This document shows, piece after piece, positions 1 to 8,861 of a DNA stretch of 64,000 nt. Source of the stretch: Chlorobiota bacterium. GTDB taxonomy: Bacteria > Bacteroidota > Ignavibacteria > Kapaibacteriales > UBA961. Where the stretch lies: the NCBI GenBank assembly GCA_014191195.1, contig BJGZ01000001.1:1-64000 (forward strand), written 5' to 3'. The notes below the pieces were generated by a model. The model saw only the letters and a program-made list of their open reading frames with translations. It made no database searches and had not been told where the DNA came from. The translations under genes were made by a program, and so were the position numbers. How positions within the stretch are numbered: the first letter of the stretch is position 1; every line of letters begins with the position of its first letter.

Positions 1-1905
1 CACAATGGAAATACTGCAATTGCTGATTTTTATAATCCTAAAGATCTTCTAATGGGTGGGGCCGAATCTCCAACTGGTTGGGTGCTCAATGAAAAAGATC
101 GTCATGTTGCATTTAATGATTTAGGTGATGGCTGGATTTTACCTAAAACAGCAACTGATAAGCCTGAAGGACGTTTTACATTTAGTAAATTTCCAAATAT
201 GGAAGAATATGGTGGACGTAGAAGCAATTTAGTACATCATCCTTTTTATAGTGCTCACTTATTTGTTGGTGAAGGTAATGGATTTTGGAAATCTACTGAC
301 AGAGGTATAACCTGGAATTTACTCTATGATTTTGGAAAAACTGTTAGATATTTTACTATGAGTTCAAAAAATCCTTCTATTATATATGCTGATATTGCTG
401 GCTTGGGACTTCATAAAAGTACTGATGGAGGAAAAACATGGCAAGCAAAAGGTTCATTATATCAATCTCCTAATGCAAATGCTAATTGGAAAGGATTAAT
501 TCATATTTCATTATCTCCATTTAATGATCAAGTACTCTATGTATGCTTATCCAATGGCACGTGGTCTTCAGATATTGGAAAGATATTTACATCTACAGAT
601 GGTGGTGATTCTTGGACTGATATAACATCTGGTTTAAATGAATATATGAAATGTACTGTAGTTCAACCTTCAGATGGCGAAGATCTCATGTATCTGTTTA
701 CAATTGCACGTCAGAATACATCTGCTAAAGTATATTATAGAAAAACTTCACAAACAAATTGGACATTATTTTCAGATAATTATCCGGCTGGTATGGCTGT
801 AAATGCAGCTTTGCCTTTTTATAGAGATGGTAAATTGAGGGTTGGTGGCAATGGTGGTGTTTGGGAAACATTATTGGCGGATACTTCTTTTACTCCAATT
901 GTTCAGCCCTGGGTGCCCGTTCAAAAACTAGGTTGTTATACCGATACAGTTCAATTTAATGATCATTCTATTGCAATAGAATCTCATATCAAAAGAACCT
1001 GGAATATTAGTCCAGCTCCGCTTTGGATAGACGATATTCATATCAGAAATCCAAAAGTGGTTTTTGGAAAACCAGGTAATTATGATATAAGCTTATCTTT
1101 ACTACAAAATGGCGCAGAATATGAAAATCTTATTCCAAATATGGTAACTGCTGTAGATTGCCCTTCTATTACTACATGCAATAATCCAGCTTTTATTCCC
1201 AAAAAAGATTGGTCTTTACTGTATTATGATAGCGAAGAAATATATGATCCAGGCCTTGCTAAAATGTCATTTGACGATGATCCATCTACAATATGGCATA
1301 CCAGATGGAGCACAGGAACAGATTCTTTACCTCATGAAATTCACTTTGATTTAGGACAAGAATATCGACTATTTACTTTTGCTTATCAGGGTAGAGCCGA
1401 AGGATCAAATGGCCGTGTAAAAGACTATGAATTATATCTTTCTAATGATACTTTAGATTGGGGCAAACCAGTTTATACGGGTTCTTTTCAAAATGTTTCG
1501 GCTCCACAAACTATTTCCTTAGATTCTAATGGTATTAATGCAAGATTTATGCGATTTAAAGCTTTAAGTGAAGTTAATGGTAATCCTTGGACAACTGTAG
1601 CAGAATTCTATCTAAAAGGATGTATCCCGCCAGTCAATAGCATTAAAGATGAAATTATTCAGGATGAATTTCCTGTTTTTCCTGTCCCAATTTCTCATTC
1701 TTTTACAATGTCTTTACCTTTTGGACAGCATTTCACATGTAGAATATTTTCTGTAGATGGAAGCCTAAAACAAGAATCTACTTTTGAAAGATCGTCCGAT
1801 TCATTTTCTACAGATATAAGTTCTTTGCAACAGGGAATATATCTTATTCAATTGATCAATGAACATGGTTCTGTATACAAGTCTAGAATTATTATAAGTA
1901 GATAA
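1..1905 (+). CDS. T9SS-exported surface protein with sialidase/sortilin-like Asp-box repeats (5' end outside window)
   Basis: The frame is open to base 1, so the N-terminus, including any signal peptide, lies outside the window; 634 residues are visible. The first ATG at 52 is not the true start. Three Asp-box motifs (STDRGITW near visible residue 98, STDGGKTW near 140, STDGGDSW near 198) mark a BNR/sortilin-type beta-propeller. A PKD-like segment follows (about 305-385). A discoidin (F5/8 type C)-like domain comes next (about 403-545). The last 80 residues are a type A T9SS sorting domain: a FPVFPVP start, a VDGS turn and a GIYLIQL strand, ending in basic residues. This predicts export across the outer membrane and cell-surface attachment. 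The ligand is unknown. The aldehyde dehydrogenase follows after 7 nt. Confidence 0.85.
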   Translation, partial: HNGNTAIADFYNPKDLLMGGAESPTGWVLNEKDRHVAFNDLGDGWILPKTATDKPEGRFTFSKFPNMEEYGGRRSNLVHHPFYSAHLFVGEGNGFWKSTDRGITWNLLYDFGKTVRYFTMSSKNPSIIYADIAGLGLHKSTDGGKTWQAKGSLYQSPNANANWKGLIHISLSPFNDQVLYVCLSNGTWSSDIGKIFTSTDGGDSWTDITSGLNEYMKCTVVQPSDGEDLMYLFTIARQNTSAKVYYRKTSQTNWTLFSDNYPAGMAVNAALPFYRDGKLRVGGNGGVWETLLADTSFTPIVQPWVPVQKLGCYTDTVQFNDHSIAIESHIKRTWNISPAPLWIDDIHIRNPKVVFGKPGNYDISLSLLQNGAEYENLIPNMVTAVDCPSITTCNNPAFIPKKDWSLLYYDSEEIYDPGLAKMSFDDDPSTIWHTRWSTGTDSLPHEIHFDLGQEYRLFTFAYQGRAEGSNGRVKDYELYLSNDTLDWGKPVYTGSFQNVSAPQTISLDSNGINARFMRFKALSEVNGNPWTTVAEFYLKGCIPPVNSIKDEIIQDEFPVFPVPISHSFTMSLPFGQHFTCRIFSVDGSLKQESTFERSSDSFSTDISSLQQGIYLIQLINEHGSVYKSRIIISR

Positions 1906-1912
1906 CATAGTT

Positions 1913-3352
1913 ATGATTACACTTCAAAATTATATAAATGGTTCTTTATGTAACCCTATAGAAAACAATTGGTTAGATAATATAGAGCCGGCTACAGGTA
2001 AGGTATATTCTAGATTACCTGATTCATCACAATATGATATAGATATTGCTATTGAAGCTGCAAAATCGGCTCAATATTCTTGGGCTAATATGTCTGTAGA
2101 AGATCGCTCTGCCATTATGATGAAAATCGCAGATGGAATAAGAAATCGATTTGATGAATTTGCAGCGGCAGAATCTAAAGATCAAGGTAAGCCTTTATGG
2201 TTAAGCAAAGCAATGGATATTAGTAGAGCAATTCAGAATATTGAATTTTTTGCTACTGAAATTTTACACTTTGCTTCGGAATCGCATCATACTTCTCAGA
2301 CAATAAATTATACTTTAAGATCTCCAATTGGCATTGTGGGTTGTATATCTCCATGGAATCTTCCTTTATATTTATTTACCTGGAAAATTGCTCCTGCCTT
2401 AGCAACAGGAAATTGTGTTATTGCAAAGCCTTCTGAATTGACACCATATACTGCAACATTATTTGCAGAAATATGTATAGAAGCTGGATTGCCTGCCGGT
2501 GTATTAAATATTTTACATGGAACTGGGAATAATATCGGATCGCTGATTGTAAAACATCCAGATATTCATGCTATTTCATTTACTGGTGGTACGGTAACAG
2601 GTGCGCATATTGCATCTATAGCAGCGCCAATGTTCAAAAAACTATCATTAGAACTTGGAGGTAAAAATCCAACAATCATCTTTGAAGATGCCAATCTAGA
2701 ACAAGCAATTTCTACTACAGTACGATCTGCTTTTACAAATCAAGGGGAAATATGTTTATGCGGATCTAGAATTTTAATTCATGATAGTATATATGAACAA
2801 TTCAAAACAGAATTTATAAAGCAAGTACAGCAATTAAAAGTTGGTGATCCATTTGAAGCTGATACAAAGATTGGTGCTTTAGTTTCCGAAGGACATATCA
2901 ATAAAGTAAAATCATATATAGATTTGGCGATTCAAGAGGGTGGAATTGTGTTATGCGGGGGAAATTTAGTATATCCACAAGGAGCTTGCGAAAAAGGTTA
3001 TTTCCTAGAGCCAACTGTCATAGAAGGATTATCAAATACTTGTAGAACAAATCAAGAAGAGATATTTGGTCCTGTTGTTACTCTTCAATCTTTTTCTGAT
3101 GAAGCAGAAGCCATTTCTTTAGCAAATGGAACAATATATGGTTTGGCTGCAAATATTTGGACAGAGCATCTAAGTAAAGCTCATAGAGTGTCTGCTGCCC
3201 TTGATTTTGGCATAGTATGGGTAAATTGTTGGTTATTAAGAGACTTAAGAACTCCTTTTGGAGGTGTTAAACACTCTGGTGTTGGCCGTGAAGGCGGCTT
3301 TGAAGTATTAAGATTTTTTACAGAGCCCAAAAATGTGTGTATAAAAATTTAA
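1913..3352 (+). CDS. Aldehyde dehydrogenase (NAD(P)+-dependent)
   Basis: A full-length 479-residue ALDH-superfamily enzyme that oxidises an aldehyde to its acid. Visible motifs are PWNLP with the oxyanion Asn149, FTGGT at 223-227, ELGGKN with general base Glu247, NQGEICLCGSR with nucleophile Cys281, EEIFGPV near 382, and PFGGVKHSGVGREGG near the C-terminus. The CLCGSR context resembles the 2-hydroxymuconic-semialdehyde and betaine-aldehyde-like branch, but substrate cannot be assigned. It starts 7 nt after the T9SS protein gene. Its stop overlaps the convergent gene on the other strand by 4 nt. Confidence 0.93.
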   Translation: MITLQNYINGSLCNPIENNWLDNIEPATGKVYSRLPDSSQYDIDIAIEAAKSAQYSWANMSVEDRSAIMMKIADGIRNRFDEFAAAESKDQGKPLWLSKAMDISRAIQNIEFFATEILHFASESHHTSQTINYTLRSPIGIVGCISPWNLPLYLFTWKIAPALATGNCVIAKPSELTPYTATLFAEICIEAGLPAGVLNILHGTGNNIGSLIVKHPDIHAISFTGGTVTGAHIASIAAPMFKKLSLELGGKNPTIIFEDANLEQAISTTVRSAFTNQGEICLCGSRILIHDSIYEQFKTEFIKQVQQLKVGDPFEADTKIGALVSEGHINKVKSYIDLAIQEGGIVLCGGNLVYPQGACEKGYFLEPTVIEGLSNTCRTNQEEIFGPVVTLQSFSDEAEAISLANGTIYGLAANIWTEHLSKAHRVSAALDFGIVWVNCWLLRDLRTPFGGVKHSGVGREGGFEVLRFFTEPKNVCIKI

Positions 3353-3789
3353 TTCCCATTATAGTATATTTCATAAGAAGGAAATATTCCCTGTTGTGCA
3401 TCTGGATATCTATTTCCAATTCCTTCATACCAAACATCTGTGCCAAAATACCCTTCTTCTTCAATTTGCCAAGAACCATGTACTTTTTTAAATAAACAAG
3501 TAACCATACAACAATCAAGATCTAAATCTGGATTTAATTCTAATGGTTTTCCATCTTTTCTTTGGGCAGTTCCTTTCATCCATGCATAATTTGATGATAC
3601 TTTAAAATGTTCTACTACATAAGAACATTCAATTTTTAAGGATTTTTTCATTTTAGCTCTCAGCAAATCTAACATAGCAGTTCTTTCTTTTTGATTTGCA
3701 GAGTTCTTTGTTTTAAAATCTTGGATATTCTGAGCATGTAGATTGGAACAAGCCATTATTACAATCAAGCAAATAAAATACTTTATCAT
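3349..3789 (-). CDS. Hypothetical secreted protein
   Basis: A 146-residue protein with a clear N-terminal signal peptide (short basic start, hydrophobic core, cleavage plausible after LHAQ, about residue 20). The mature part is about 125 residues and has two adjacent Cys (DCCM) plus a third shortly after. The pattern of strands ending in WQIEEEGYFG is reminiscent of small SnoaL/NTF2-like folds, but I do not recognise a family. It is the last gene of the long minus-strand run and ends tail-to-tail with the aldehyde dehydrogenase, overlapping by 4 nt. Confidence 0.7.
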   Translation of the reverse strand: MIKYFICLIVIMACSNLHAQNIQDFKTKNSANQKERTAMLDLLRAKMKKSLKIECSYVVEHFKVSSNYAWMKGTAQRKDGKPLELNPDLDLDCCMVTCLFKKVHGSWQIEEEGYFGTDVWYEGIGNRYPDAQQGIFPSYEIYYNGN

Positions 3790-3827
3790 ATAGTAAGTGG
3801 ATAGTAGTTAAAAAATTAAATGTATTC

Positions 3828-4445
3828 TTATTTAGAACGGACACTGAACAAAAGATAAGTACTTAATATTGCTGTACTTATATATACTATTGGTTGCACT
3901 ATATCGCTTAAAAATGTTTCCTTTGATTGCGGTATAGTTCCTTTGCAAAATGTAAAACCCGGTAATTGTAATTCGTCTATTTCTGATATAGAGATGATAT
4001 CTATGTCTGAAGTTTGAAACTGCGGTAAAACTACAATATTTTTTTTAGAATCTTTCCCTTTACTTATCGTAGTATTACAAGTAAATACTATTTCTCTTTT
4101 TAATGAATCTGAAGATTGATTATAATCAGAATAACGAGTTCCAATTTCTAATAATTGAACAGTAAGAACTGTTGCATCTTCGCTATTGGGAGAATCGGTA
4201 ATAATTGAGGCATTATACTGTGAAATAAATTCGCCAGTAATTGAAGTTTTAACAAATGCTTTTTCTTCTTCATTGCCAATGATATTAAGAAAAACATAAG
4301 CATCTTTAATATGATTTTGTAGACTTTTGGTATATGATACAATAGATGTATGGATCTTGGCTGCATTTGAACTTGTTTTTGCAAAAGCAGAAGTATCAGC
4401 AAAAATCAACATTAAACATGCTATGAGAAAACCAGATTTTATCAT
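3828..4445 (-). CDS. Hypothetical exported protein with C-terminal membrane anchor
   Basis: A 205-residue protein. Residues 1-22 look like a signal peptide (hydrophobic core ending AFAKTSS), and residues about 180-200 form a C-terminal transmembrane helix followed by a basic tail (RSK). The central 150 residues would then sit in the periplasm. No known domain is recognised. It begins 2 nt after the stop of the small membrane protein upstream (4448-4912), so the two are probably translated from one message and may work together. Confidence 0.65.
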   Translation of the reverse strand: MIKSGFLIACLMLIFADTSAFAKTSSNAAKIHTSIVSYTKSLQNHIKDAYVFLNIIGNEEEKAFVKTSITGEFISQYNASIITDSPNSEDATVLTVQLLEIGTRYSDYNQSSDSLKREIVFTCNTTISKGKDSKKNIVVLPQFQTSDIDIISISEIDELQLPGFTFCKGTIPQSKETFLSDIVQPIVYISTAILSTYLLFSVRSK

Positions 4446-4447
4446 TG

Positions 4448-4912
4448 TTATGATTGTAATAAAGTATTAAGACGGTATAAATCTGCTAGGAGTTGTTGTT
4501 CATTTTCGAAAAGAGAAGGCCTTAAACGTAATGGTCTTCTTTTATTTTTTACATAAATCTTTACAACTTTTAGAGCACCAGTTTTAAAACGTCTTTCTTT
4601 TCCAAGAACAATAGACACAATAGAATCTGTAGTAAAGATACGTTCTCTAAAACGATTTCTGAAAGCAATAAAATTTTCACCAATGATAACAGTTCTATGA
4701 GCATTTCTATTTATCAAAAGGGCAATAGAAGAGCCAATAACAAAAATTCCTAATAGAATTACAATAGGATCTGTAAGAACCAGCAAGAAGCGACTTTCAT
4801 CGATAGTACCCTTTAAAGCAGCATAAACAAGCAGTGCAATGCCATACATAGCAAGTGCTTTCCAATAAAAATCGACATTATAGGAGTACTCATGACTTTG
4901 TTGTTCATTCAT
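4448..4912 (-). CDS. Small membrane protein with PH-like cytoplasmic domain
   Basis: A 154-residue protein with two predicted transmembrane helices (about 19-36 and 48-66). About 85 residues follow, with alternating strands and many basic residues (NRFRERIF, KNKRRPLRLRP). The layout of two helices followed by a small beta domain resembles bacterial PH-like (YdbS/YcxB-type) membrane proteins; this is a fold-level resemblance only. It sits 20 nt downstream of the oligopeptidase B gene and 2 nt upstream of the anchored exported protein. Confidence 0.65.
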   Translation of the reverse strand: MNEQQSHEYSYNVDFYWKALAMYGIALLVYAALKGTIDESRFLLVLTDPIVILLGIFVIGSSIALLINRNAHRTVIIGENFIAFRNRFRERIFTTDSIVSIVLGKERRFKTGALKVVKIYVKNKRRPLRLRPSLFENEQQLLADLYRLNTLLQS

Positions 4913-4932
4913 AGTTTACCTTTCTATTTTTA

Positions 4933-6966
4933 TCAGTTTGGTATATGTTTTAAGATGAAAGCATATTCCAAGGCTAATTCTTTAAGATAATCGAATCTTC
5001 CTGAAGCACCAAAATGTCCTGCAGAAAACTTAGTATACAGTAAAATAGCAGATTCACTGGTAGAAAAGTCTCTCAATTTTGCAATCCACTTTGCTGGTTC
5101 CCAATATGAAACTCTTTGATCATGATATCCTGCAATAGCAAGTATATGAGAATATGATTGATGAGATATATTGTCATAAGGAGAATAACTAAGCATATAT
5201 TCAAAATCTTCTTGCTGATTTGGATTTCCCCATTCTTCGTATTCAGCAATTGTAAGAGGCAATGTGCTATCTAACATTGTATTCATTAAATCTACAAATG
5301 GTACACTTGCAACAATACATGCAAATAAATCTGGTCGCATATTAGCGATTGCACCCATAAGCAATCCTCCGGCGCTACCACCTTGCACCGCTAATCTATC
5401 TGCAGAAGTAAATTTATTATTGATCAGATATTCAGCACAAGCAATAAAGTCTGTGAATGTATTTTTTTTATATTTCAATTTTCCATCTAAATACCATTGT
5501 TCTCCCATATCTCCTCCGCCTCTAATATGGGCTTTAACGCAGATAAAACCTCTGTCCATTAAGCTAATAATAGAAGAAGAAAAAGAGGGAGGCAGAGAAA
5601 AACCATAAGAACCATAACCAATCATAAATGATGGAGATTGGCCATTTAACACACAATTCCTTTTCCGAGTAATTGTTAATGGCACTTTAATTCCATGTTC
5701 TACTTCGGCATAATGACGCTCGGTAATATACTCTTCGGGATTATAATCACCTTTAATTGTATCCCTTTTTAATAATTCTAAATGTTTATTGACAATATGA
5801 TAATTATAAACAGATGGAGGTGTTATTGGAGAACTATAATGAATTCGGAATGTTTCAGAATCAGGTTCATAATTTTTACCCGGATAGATTTCATATACAG
5901 GTTCGGGAAAATCTGGATAATGAAAATCTTGAATATCTGAAAGACTTTGAATACGCATTCCTGTTATGCCAGCGGTTCTTTCTCCAATAATGATATATGT
6001 AGCATATGGAAATATCCATTGTAATCGAGTTTCAGGACGATGCGGAATAAACTGTGTCCATACCGAAGGAGTTTGAATATTGGCTACCATTAAGCGAAAA
6101 TTAGTGGCTTTATCATTGCTTAGAATATATAAAGCAGAGCCATATGAAGTAACAGAATATTCATGATTGTGAGTCCTTCCCATAATGCTAAGAAACTCTG
6201 TATTTGTATCAGTAGCAGACATCATCCATACTTCTGAAGTGGTTTTGCTTGAAGCATCCGCAAATAAGTAAGCTCCATCTCTAGATGAATCTAAACCAAG
6301 AAAAAATGCTTCATCGGTTTCATGAATCAATAATACATCGGTTTCTTGCTCTGTTCCTAAATGATGTCTCAATACTTTATATGCTCTTCTTGTAGAATCT
6401 AAAGACAAATACAGAAAAGCATGAGAATCTTGGAACCATTCTATAGCAGTATCGGCGCCATGTAGAACTTCGGGATGAATAGTACCATTAGTAAGATCTT
6501 TTACATAAATCGAAAAATGTTCAGAACCATTCATATCGCAAGAATATGCGATAAAGCGGTGATCTGGACTCCATTTTAGATTTCCTAAAACAAAATAAGG
6601 ATGTCCTTCGGCTAAAAGATTTGCATCTAAAATTACTTCTTCTTGCGAATCGCTGATATCTTTTTTTCTGCAGAAAATCCGATATTGTTTACCTTCTTCG
6701 GTGCGAGAATAATACAGATATTCACCTGATTTTTCTGGTACGGTGCTATCTTGTTCTTTAATACGACCTCTCATTTCCGCATATAATTGCTCTTGTAACT
6801 GTTCAGTAGAGCTCATATACTGCTTCATATATGCATTATCAGCATGCAAATAATCTAGTACTTCTTGAGTATCTTTCTGCTTTAACCAATGATATGGATC
6901 GGCAAGTGCATAGCCATGAACAATTGTACTAAAATCAGTTTTTCTTGGAGTAGGCTGCTGTATCAT
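4933..6966 (-). CDS. ptrB: Oligopeptidase B (S9A prolyl oligopeptidase family serine peptidase)
   Basis: At 677 residues it is the normal length for oligopeptidase B, which cleaves short peptides after basic residues. The N-terminus carries the family signature DPYHWL at 23-28, followed by a seven-bladed propeller region (about 70-400). The alpha/beta-hydrolase domain contains GYGSYG at 450-455, HIRGGG at 480-485, and GGSAGG with nucleophile Ser531. Asp616 (GYHDQRV) and His651 (SAGHFG) complete the triad. EEWGNPN and YWEPAKW are typical of PtrB rather than prolyl endopeptidase. No signal peptide is evident, so it is probably cytoplasmic. It lies 19 nt downstream of the M61 peptidase gene. Confidence 0.92.
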   Translation of the reverse strand: MIQQPTPRKTDFSTIVHGYALADPYHWLKQKDTQEVLDYLHADNAYMKQYMSSTEQLQEQLYAEMRGRIKEQDSTVPEKSGEYLYYSRTEEGKQYRIFCRKKDISDSQEEVILDANLLAEGHPYFVLGNLKWSPDHRFIAYSCDMNGSEHFSIYVKDLTNGTIHPEVLHGADTAIEWFQDSHAFLYLSLDSTRRAYKVLRHHLGTEQETDVLLIHETDEAFFLGLDSSRDGAYLFADASSKTTSEVWMMSATDTNTEFLSIMGRTHNHEYSVTSYGSALYILSNDKATNFRLMVANIQTPSVWTQFIPHRPETRLQWIFPYATYIIIGERTAGITGMRIQSLSDIQDFHYPDFPEPVYEIYPGKNYEPDSETFRIHYSSPITPPSVYNYHIVNKHLELLKRDTIKGDYNPEEYITERHYAEVEHGIKVPLTITRKRNCVLNGQSPSFMIGYGSYGFSLPPSFSSSIISLMDRGFICVKAHIRGGGDMGEQWYLDGKLKYKKNTFTDFIACAEYLINNKFTSADRLAVQGGSAGGLLMGAIANMRPDLFACIVASVPFVDLMNTMLDSTLPLTIAEYEEWGNPNQQEDFEYMLSYSPYDNISHQSYSHILAIAGYHDQRVSYWEPAKWIAKLRDFSTSESAILLYTKFSAGHFGASGRFDYLKELALEYAFILKHIPN

Positions 6967-6985
6967 AAAGAATAAATATTTTCAA

Positions 6986-8860
6986 TCAATGAAAAATAGA
7001 AGCACCAAAAGCTTTTTGAGCTTTGGTTGCCATTGGATTAACACGAAGATAAAATTCTTCGGTTTTTTCAGATGATTTAGGTTTTCCTTTTAATGTAATA
7101 AGCTGTCCATTGCGAATTACATCAATAATTACTTCATCATCATTTTGTGGAGAGAATAAAGCTTGATACGCTTCATCATCTTCTTTGTCTAGATTGATAT
7201 TTTTTCCTTGAACAGATAAAACTATATCACCTTGTTTAGCACCCAGAACATTATTAGTGTCTTTTACAGACAAGCGTAAAGTATCTGGCCTTTCATCATC
7301 TTCTATTGTATTGATATTAGGTTTGATTCCACTAAAACTATAAGAAGTTATATTCTTTTTAGCAGCATATTCAAATCCTATTTTAGCAAATTCTTGTTCA
7401 TATTGTATTTCTTCTGTAGAGTCTACAAAACGCCTAAAGAAATCTGTGATTTCTGGCTTTGTTTCTTTTTCTATGATAGAAAATAACACACTATCATCAA
7501 AAGGTTTAGCAGGCCCAAATTTAGTAGACAAAGAGCGGATAAGGCTTAATAAAGTGATAGAACCACCAGATACTTCTCTTAGCTTTATATCAAGCATTAA
7601 ACCAATAAGAGCACCTTTTTCATAGATTACTGGATATAATTTTTGATATTCACTTTGCATAACATTAAGTGCTAATTCGCTTAATGAAACTGGATTAGGC
7701 ATGATATATTTAGAACTTATAATCTTTCTACGCAATCTATTAAGTAAAGTTTTTTCTGATATTTCACCGGCTTTAGCTTGGGCCGATACAGAAAAATATT
7801 CTGTTACTCCTTCATAAAGCCATAAGTGTTTTGACATCTTAGGTTCTTTAAAATCAAAATGTTCGATTTCTTTGCTATGTAAATTTAAAGGGACAAGAAT
7901 ATGTAAAAATTCATGGACAGCGGTTTGTGCAACCCAATTTTCTAAAGATTTTGGGTCTGATGATTCTGGCAAAAAGTAAACAGAACTATAACTATGCTCT
8001 AATGCACCATATGCTTCTCTTTTGCGTAAATCACTTCTCTCTTGTCCTACAAAATATAAGATAAACGTATATCTATCTACTGGCATAGTACCTAAAAACT
8101 TTTCTACAGTTGAAGTAACTGGCTTTAATGCTTTAGCAACCATTTGAGCTGTTACTTTTCCACCAGTTGAATACACTGCAACAGTAATTTTGGTTTTTCC
8201 TTGCATATAAGAGACAGAATCTGGCTTTGAATACATTGCTGGATTATCGATTAATTCATCATAATCTTTGGCAGATAATATATCAATAGTATCAGAAACA
8301 GACTTTTTATATAATGAAGTAGCCCCCCAAAAAAATGAAGGTTTTATCACTTTTATCTCATAAGATACTTTTTGCAAACCTTCAAAATATCCAATGAATC
8401 CTTGATGCCCCATCATGATATTGGTATCTACTTGAAAATTTGTACCAGCTGGATTAAATACATCTAGTTTATATGTTTTATCATCATAAGAATCATTAAT
8501 ATCATATTCGAGACGTATAAGGGATTTGGCACCTATTATCCTAAACTCATTGTCATTTTCTCTTCTAACAGGTAAAACATTTCCTTTCTTATCATAAGCC
8601 TGCAAATTTTTTACAAAATATCCAAAATTCATTCGGGCATATGTTCCAGGTATTGAAGCAGGCATGATATATAATATTTCATCACTGTTTATATGAGGAG
8701 TGAGTATAGAAATATGAACCATATCTTGTTGAATGGTTTTAATGTTTACAGTTGCTTTTACACCTGTTATACCTGCAAAAACTGGTATTGAAGATAGAAA
8801 AAAAGCATAAAAAAGGATATGATACAATGACATATTGCTGAGTGATAAATAATGATACAT
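6986..8860 (-). CDS. M61-family (glycyl aminopeptidase-like) metallopeptidase with PDZ domain
   Basis: A 624-residue exported peptidase. A signal peptide is visible, and Met10 (8833) is an alternative start that gives a cleaner one. The zinc site is HEFLH at 316-320, with the downstream WLYEGVTEYF segment supplying the third ligand (Glu350 or Glu354). The N-terminal beta-rich region (about 35-200) and the C-terminal PDZ domain (about 525-600, with KQGDIVLSVQG) match the M61 architecture. It starts 1 nt after the RNase R stop, so translation is probably coupled. It should act in the periplasm on peptides, perhaps recognising C-termini through the PDZ domain. Confidence 0.88.
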   Translation of the reverse strand: MYHYLSLSNMSLYHILFYAFFLSSIPVFAGITGVKATVNIKTIQQDMVHISILTPHINSDEILYIMPASIPGTYARMNFGYFVKNLQAYDKKGNVLPVRRENDNEFRIIGAKSLIRLEYDINDSYDDKTYKLDVFNPAGTNFQVDTNIMMGHQGFIGYFEGLQKVSYEIKVIKPSFFWGATSLYKKSVSDTIDILSAKDYDELIDNPAMYSKPDSVSYMQGKTKITVAVYSTGGKVTAQMVAKALKPVTSTVEKFLGTMPVDRYTFILYFVGQERSDLRKREAYGALEHSYSSVYFLPESSDPKSLENWVAQTAVHEFLHILVPLNLHSKEIEHFDFKEPKMSKHLWLYEGVTEYFSVSAQAKAGEISEKTLLNRLRRKIISSKYIMPNPVSLSELALNVMQSEYQKLYPVIYEKGALIGLMLDIKLREVSGGSITLLSLIRSLSTKFGPAKPFDDSVLFSIIEKETKPEITDFFRRFVDSTEEIQYEQEFAKIGFEYAAKKNITSYSFSGIKPNINTIEDDERPDTLRLSVKDTNNVLGAKQGDIVLSVQGKNINLDKEDDEAYQALFSPQNDDEVIIDVIRNGQLITLKGKPKSSEKTEEFYLRVNPMATKAQKAFGASIFH

Positions 8861-8861
8861 A

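Noticed and set aside
3336-3344. TGTGTATAA, a DnaA-box-like sequence
   Set aside because: A single site at the end of the aldehyde dehydrogenase gene, no cluster and no promoter.
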